DNA of 7,607 nt from CSP1-8 sp049688015 (GTDB taxonomy: Bacteria; Desulfobacterota; Deferrimicrobia; Deferrimicrobiales; Deferrimicrobiaceae): NCBI GenBank assembly GCA_049688015.1, contig JBAVJZ010000152.1, forward strand, positions 1 to 7,607. Direction: 5' to 3'. The position numbers and the translations under genes were made by a program. Positions 6,663-7,607 of the stretch are shown one piece after another (the first letter of the stretch is position 1; each line of letters begins with the position of its first letter). Below the pieces are notes generated by a model that was given only the letters and a program-made list of their open reading frames with translations, made no database searches and was not told where the DNA came from.

Positions 6663-7146
6663 CGCCGGCTTCACGCTCATAGAACTGTCGGTCGTACTCT
6701 TCGTGCTGGGGCTCATGCTCTGGCTCGTCATCCCCCGTCTCGCCACGGTCATGGGGCCCGACCGAAACACGGTGTTCCGCGAGATCGCCGCGGGCTCCGA
6801 GGAGGCATTCGATACGGCGCTCTTCGAGAAGCAGGAGGTGCGGTTCATCATCGACCCGTCCGCCGGAACCTACCGGTTTCAGGTAGCGGGCGAGAGCGGT
6901 CCGCCGCAGCCGCCCCGAAGCATAGCGGAAGGGCTGACGATCACCGGGATCCGGGTCGATGGGGAGGACCGCCCTCCCGACGTCGTCACCGAGATCCTGT
7001 ACCTCCCCGGCGGAAAGGTTCCCGCCTTCCGGATCTTCTTCCGCGAATCCGGCGAAGGAGGGGCCCCTCCCGAGTGGACCCTCCGGGTCAACCCCTACGA
7101 CGGTTCGGTGGACGTCCTCGAAGGGAACGTCCCGGTCGATGCGTAG
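6631..7146 (+). CDS. gspH: Minor pseudopilin GspH
   Basis: 171-aa prepilin-like protein, the usual size for GspH, and it holds the gspH position between gspG and gspI. The 13-residue leader ending NSAG is followed by FTLIE, predicting cleavage after Gly13 with the +5 Glu at position 18. The hydrophobic helix VVLFVLGLMLWLVIPRL comes next, then a mostly beta C-terminal domain (for example VRFIIDPSAGTYRFQV and EWTLRVNPYDGSVDVLEG). Minor pseudopilins cap the pseudopilus; GspH is placed beneath the I-J-K tip. The leader has only one basic residue, fewer than the leaders of gspG, gspI and gspJ here. The start overlaps gspG by 32 bases, and the ATG at 6631 is chosen for its purine box and for a normal leader length. 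The globular region is poorly conserved in this family, so the H assignment rests on the N-terminal motif, size and order. Confidence 0.88.
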   Translation: MRTSTPGTPNSAGFTLIELSVVLFVLGLMLWLVIPRLATVMGPDRNTVFREIAAGSEEAFDTALFEKQEVRFIIDPSAGTYRFQVAGESGPPQPPRSIAEGLTITGIRVDGEDRPPDVVTEILYLPGGKVPAFRIFFRESGEGGAPPEWTLRVNPYDGSVDVLEGNVPVDA

Positions 7147-7507
7147 GAGAACCTTTTCCAAGCAAGGCTTCACTCTCCTCGAGGTCCTCGTGTCCCTGGC
7201 AATACTTTCCGCCACCCTTATCACGGCCTACCAGGTCACCTCGGGCGCTCTGGCCGCCGAGCAGAGGGCGGAAGCATGGACAACGGCAATCCTCCTGGGC
7301 GAGGAGAAGCTCCAGGAAGTCACGGAAACGTTTCCGGAGACCCAGGAGACGAACGGAACGTTTCCCGACCCCCACAAGGAGTACGCCTGGAGCCTGGTCG
7401 TCAGGCAGGCCCTTCACCCCGACGCCCGGGAAGTCTACCTGACAGTGTCCTGGGATACTGACGGCAACGAGGAAAAGATCACGCTCGCGGGACTTGCGGT
7501 GCGTTGA
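7139..7507 (+). CDS. gspI: Minor pseudopilin GspI
   Basis: 122-aa prepilin-like protein, the normal GspI length. The basic leader MRRRTFSKQG is followed by FTLLEVLVSLAILSATLITA, a hallmark GspI N-terminus; cleavage is expected after Gly10, and Glu15 is the conserved +5 residue. The rest fits the small GspI fold, with a helix carrying ILLGEEKLQEV and a terminal beta region (YAWSLVVRQAL, REVYLTVSW, KITLAGLAV). In known systems GspI nucleates the I-J-K tip complex that starts pseudopilus assembly. It overlaps the end of gspH by 8 bases. The nearest purine box (AAGGGA at 7121-7126) is 12 bases upstream, so translation is probably coupled to gspH. Longer in-frame starts upstream would put a non-prepilin extension before the cleavage site and are not credible. 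Confidence 0.93.
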   Translation: MRRRTFSKQGFTLLEVLVSLAILSATLITAYQVTSGALAAEQRAEAWTTAILLGEEKLQEVTETFPETQETNGTFPDPHKEYAWSLVVRQALHPDAREVYLTVSWDTDGNEEKITLAGLAVR

Positions 7508-7509
7508 GC

Positions 7510-7607
7510 ATGACGACCGGCAGACGCGGGTTCACCCTGCTGGAAGTTCTCCTGACGCTGGCGATCTTCTCCGTGATCGTCGTGCTGCTCCTTTCCTCCT
7601 TCCAGGG
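7510..7607 (+). CDS. gspJ: Minor pseudopilin GspJ, 3'-truncated by window edge
   Basis: The first 32 codons are present. The seven-residue leader MTTGRRG is followed by FTLLEVLLTLAIFS and the hydrophobic stretch VIVVLLLSS. This is a type III-like prepilin signal with cleavage after Gly7 and the +5 Glu at position 12. The ATG begins two bases after the gspI stop, without a clear Shine-Dalgarno site, suggesting coupled translation. The position directly after gspI makes GspJ the natural assignment. The globular domain lies outside the window, so a different pseudopilin cannot be strictly excluded. Confidence 0.85.
   Translation, partial: MTTGRRGFTLLEVLLTLAIFSVIVVLLLSSFQ

Noticed and set aside
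4694..6682. Long plus-strand frame (662 codons) across gspE, gspF and gspG
   Set aside because: It runs out of frame through three well-conserved genes and gives an Arg/Gly/Pro-rich sequence without motifs; a GC-driven shadow.
5412..6851. Minus-strand frame (479 codons) opposite gspF-gspH
   Set aside because: Antisense shadow over four overlapping conserved genes, with no family resemblance.
6959..7138. Upstream extension of gspI to an ATG at 6959
   Set aside because: It would place about 60 residues of Ser/Pro-rich shadow sequence before the prepilin cleavage site; the ATG at 7139 gives a standard basic leader.

Overview
This window is one continuous stretch of a type II secretion system (T2SS, general secretory pathway) operon. 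All genes are on the + strand, in the classic order gspC-gspD-gspE-gspF-gspG-gspH-gspI-gspJ. It enters the window inside gspC, whose 5' end is missing, and leaves it about 30 codons into gspJ. There are no RNA genes, insertion sequences, CRISPR arrays or gene-free stretches. The longest intergenic spacer is 12 bases, and most junctions overlap or nearly touch.

The DNA is GC-rich with strong G/C preference at third codon positions, so long shadow reading frames appear on both strands; none of them looks like a real protein. Gene order, the PDZ-type GspC and the codon use suggest a Gram-negative bacterium of the former Deltaproteobacteria (Desulfuromonadota/Desulfobacterota-like, possibly environmental). 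That placement is an inference with low confidence, because no taxonomic marker is present.

Layout: gspC (2-814, partial; HR domain plus PDZ), gspD (829-3450; outer-membrane secretin), gspE (3441-4979; assembly ATPase), gspF (4989-6194; inner-membrane platform), gspG (6207-6662; major pseudopilin), gspH (6631-7146), gspI (7139-7507) and gspJ (7510-7607, partial), the last three being minor pseudopilins. Together the products build the envelope-spanning secretion machine. GspE hydrolyses ATP and GspF transmits the motion. GspG polymerises into a short pseudopilus whose tip is made of GspH, I and J (plus GspK, expected downstream). GspC connects the inner-membrane platform to GspD, and folded periplasmic substrates leave through the GspD channel.

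The main departure from textbook T2SS is the secretin. Between the signal peptide and the usual N0-N1-N2-N3-secretin core it carries about 200 extra residues: a run of 11-residue DNQAP repeats (two copies identical at the DNA level), an AMIN-like domain of the sort normally seen in type IV pilus PilQ and in cell-wall amidases, and another repeat copy after it. This may be a built-in peptidoglycan anchor. Apart from that, the window is a well-conserved, apparently intact T2SS locus, and I see no sign of an entirely new system.
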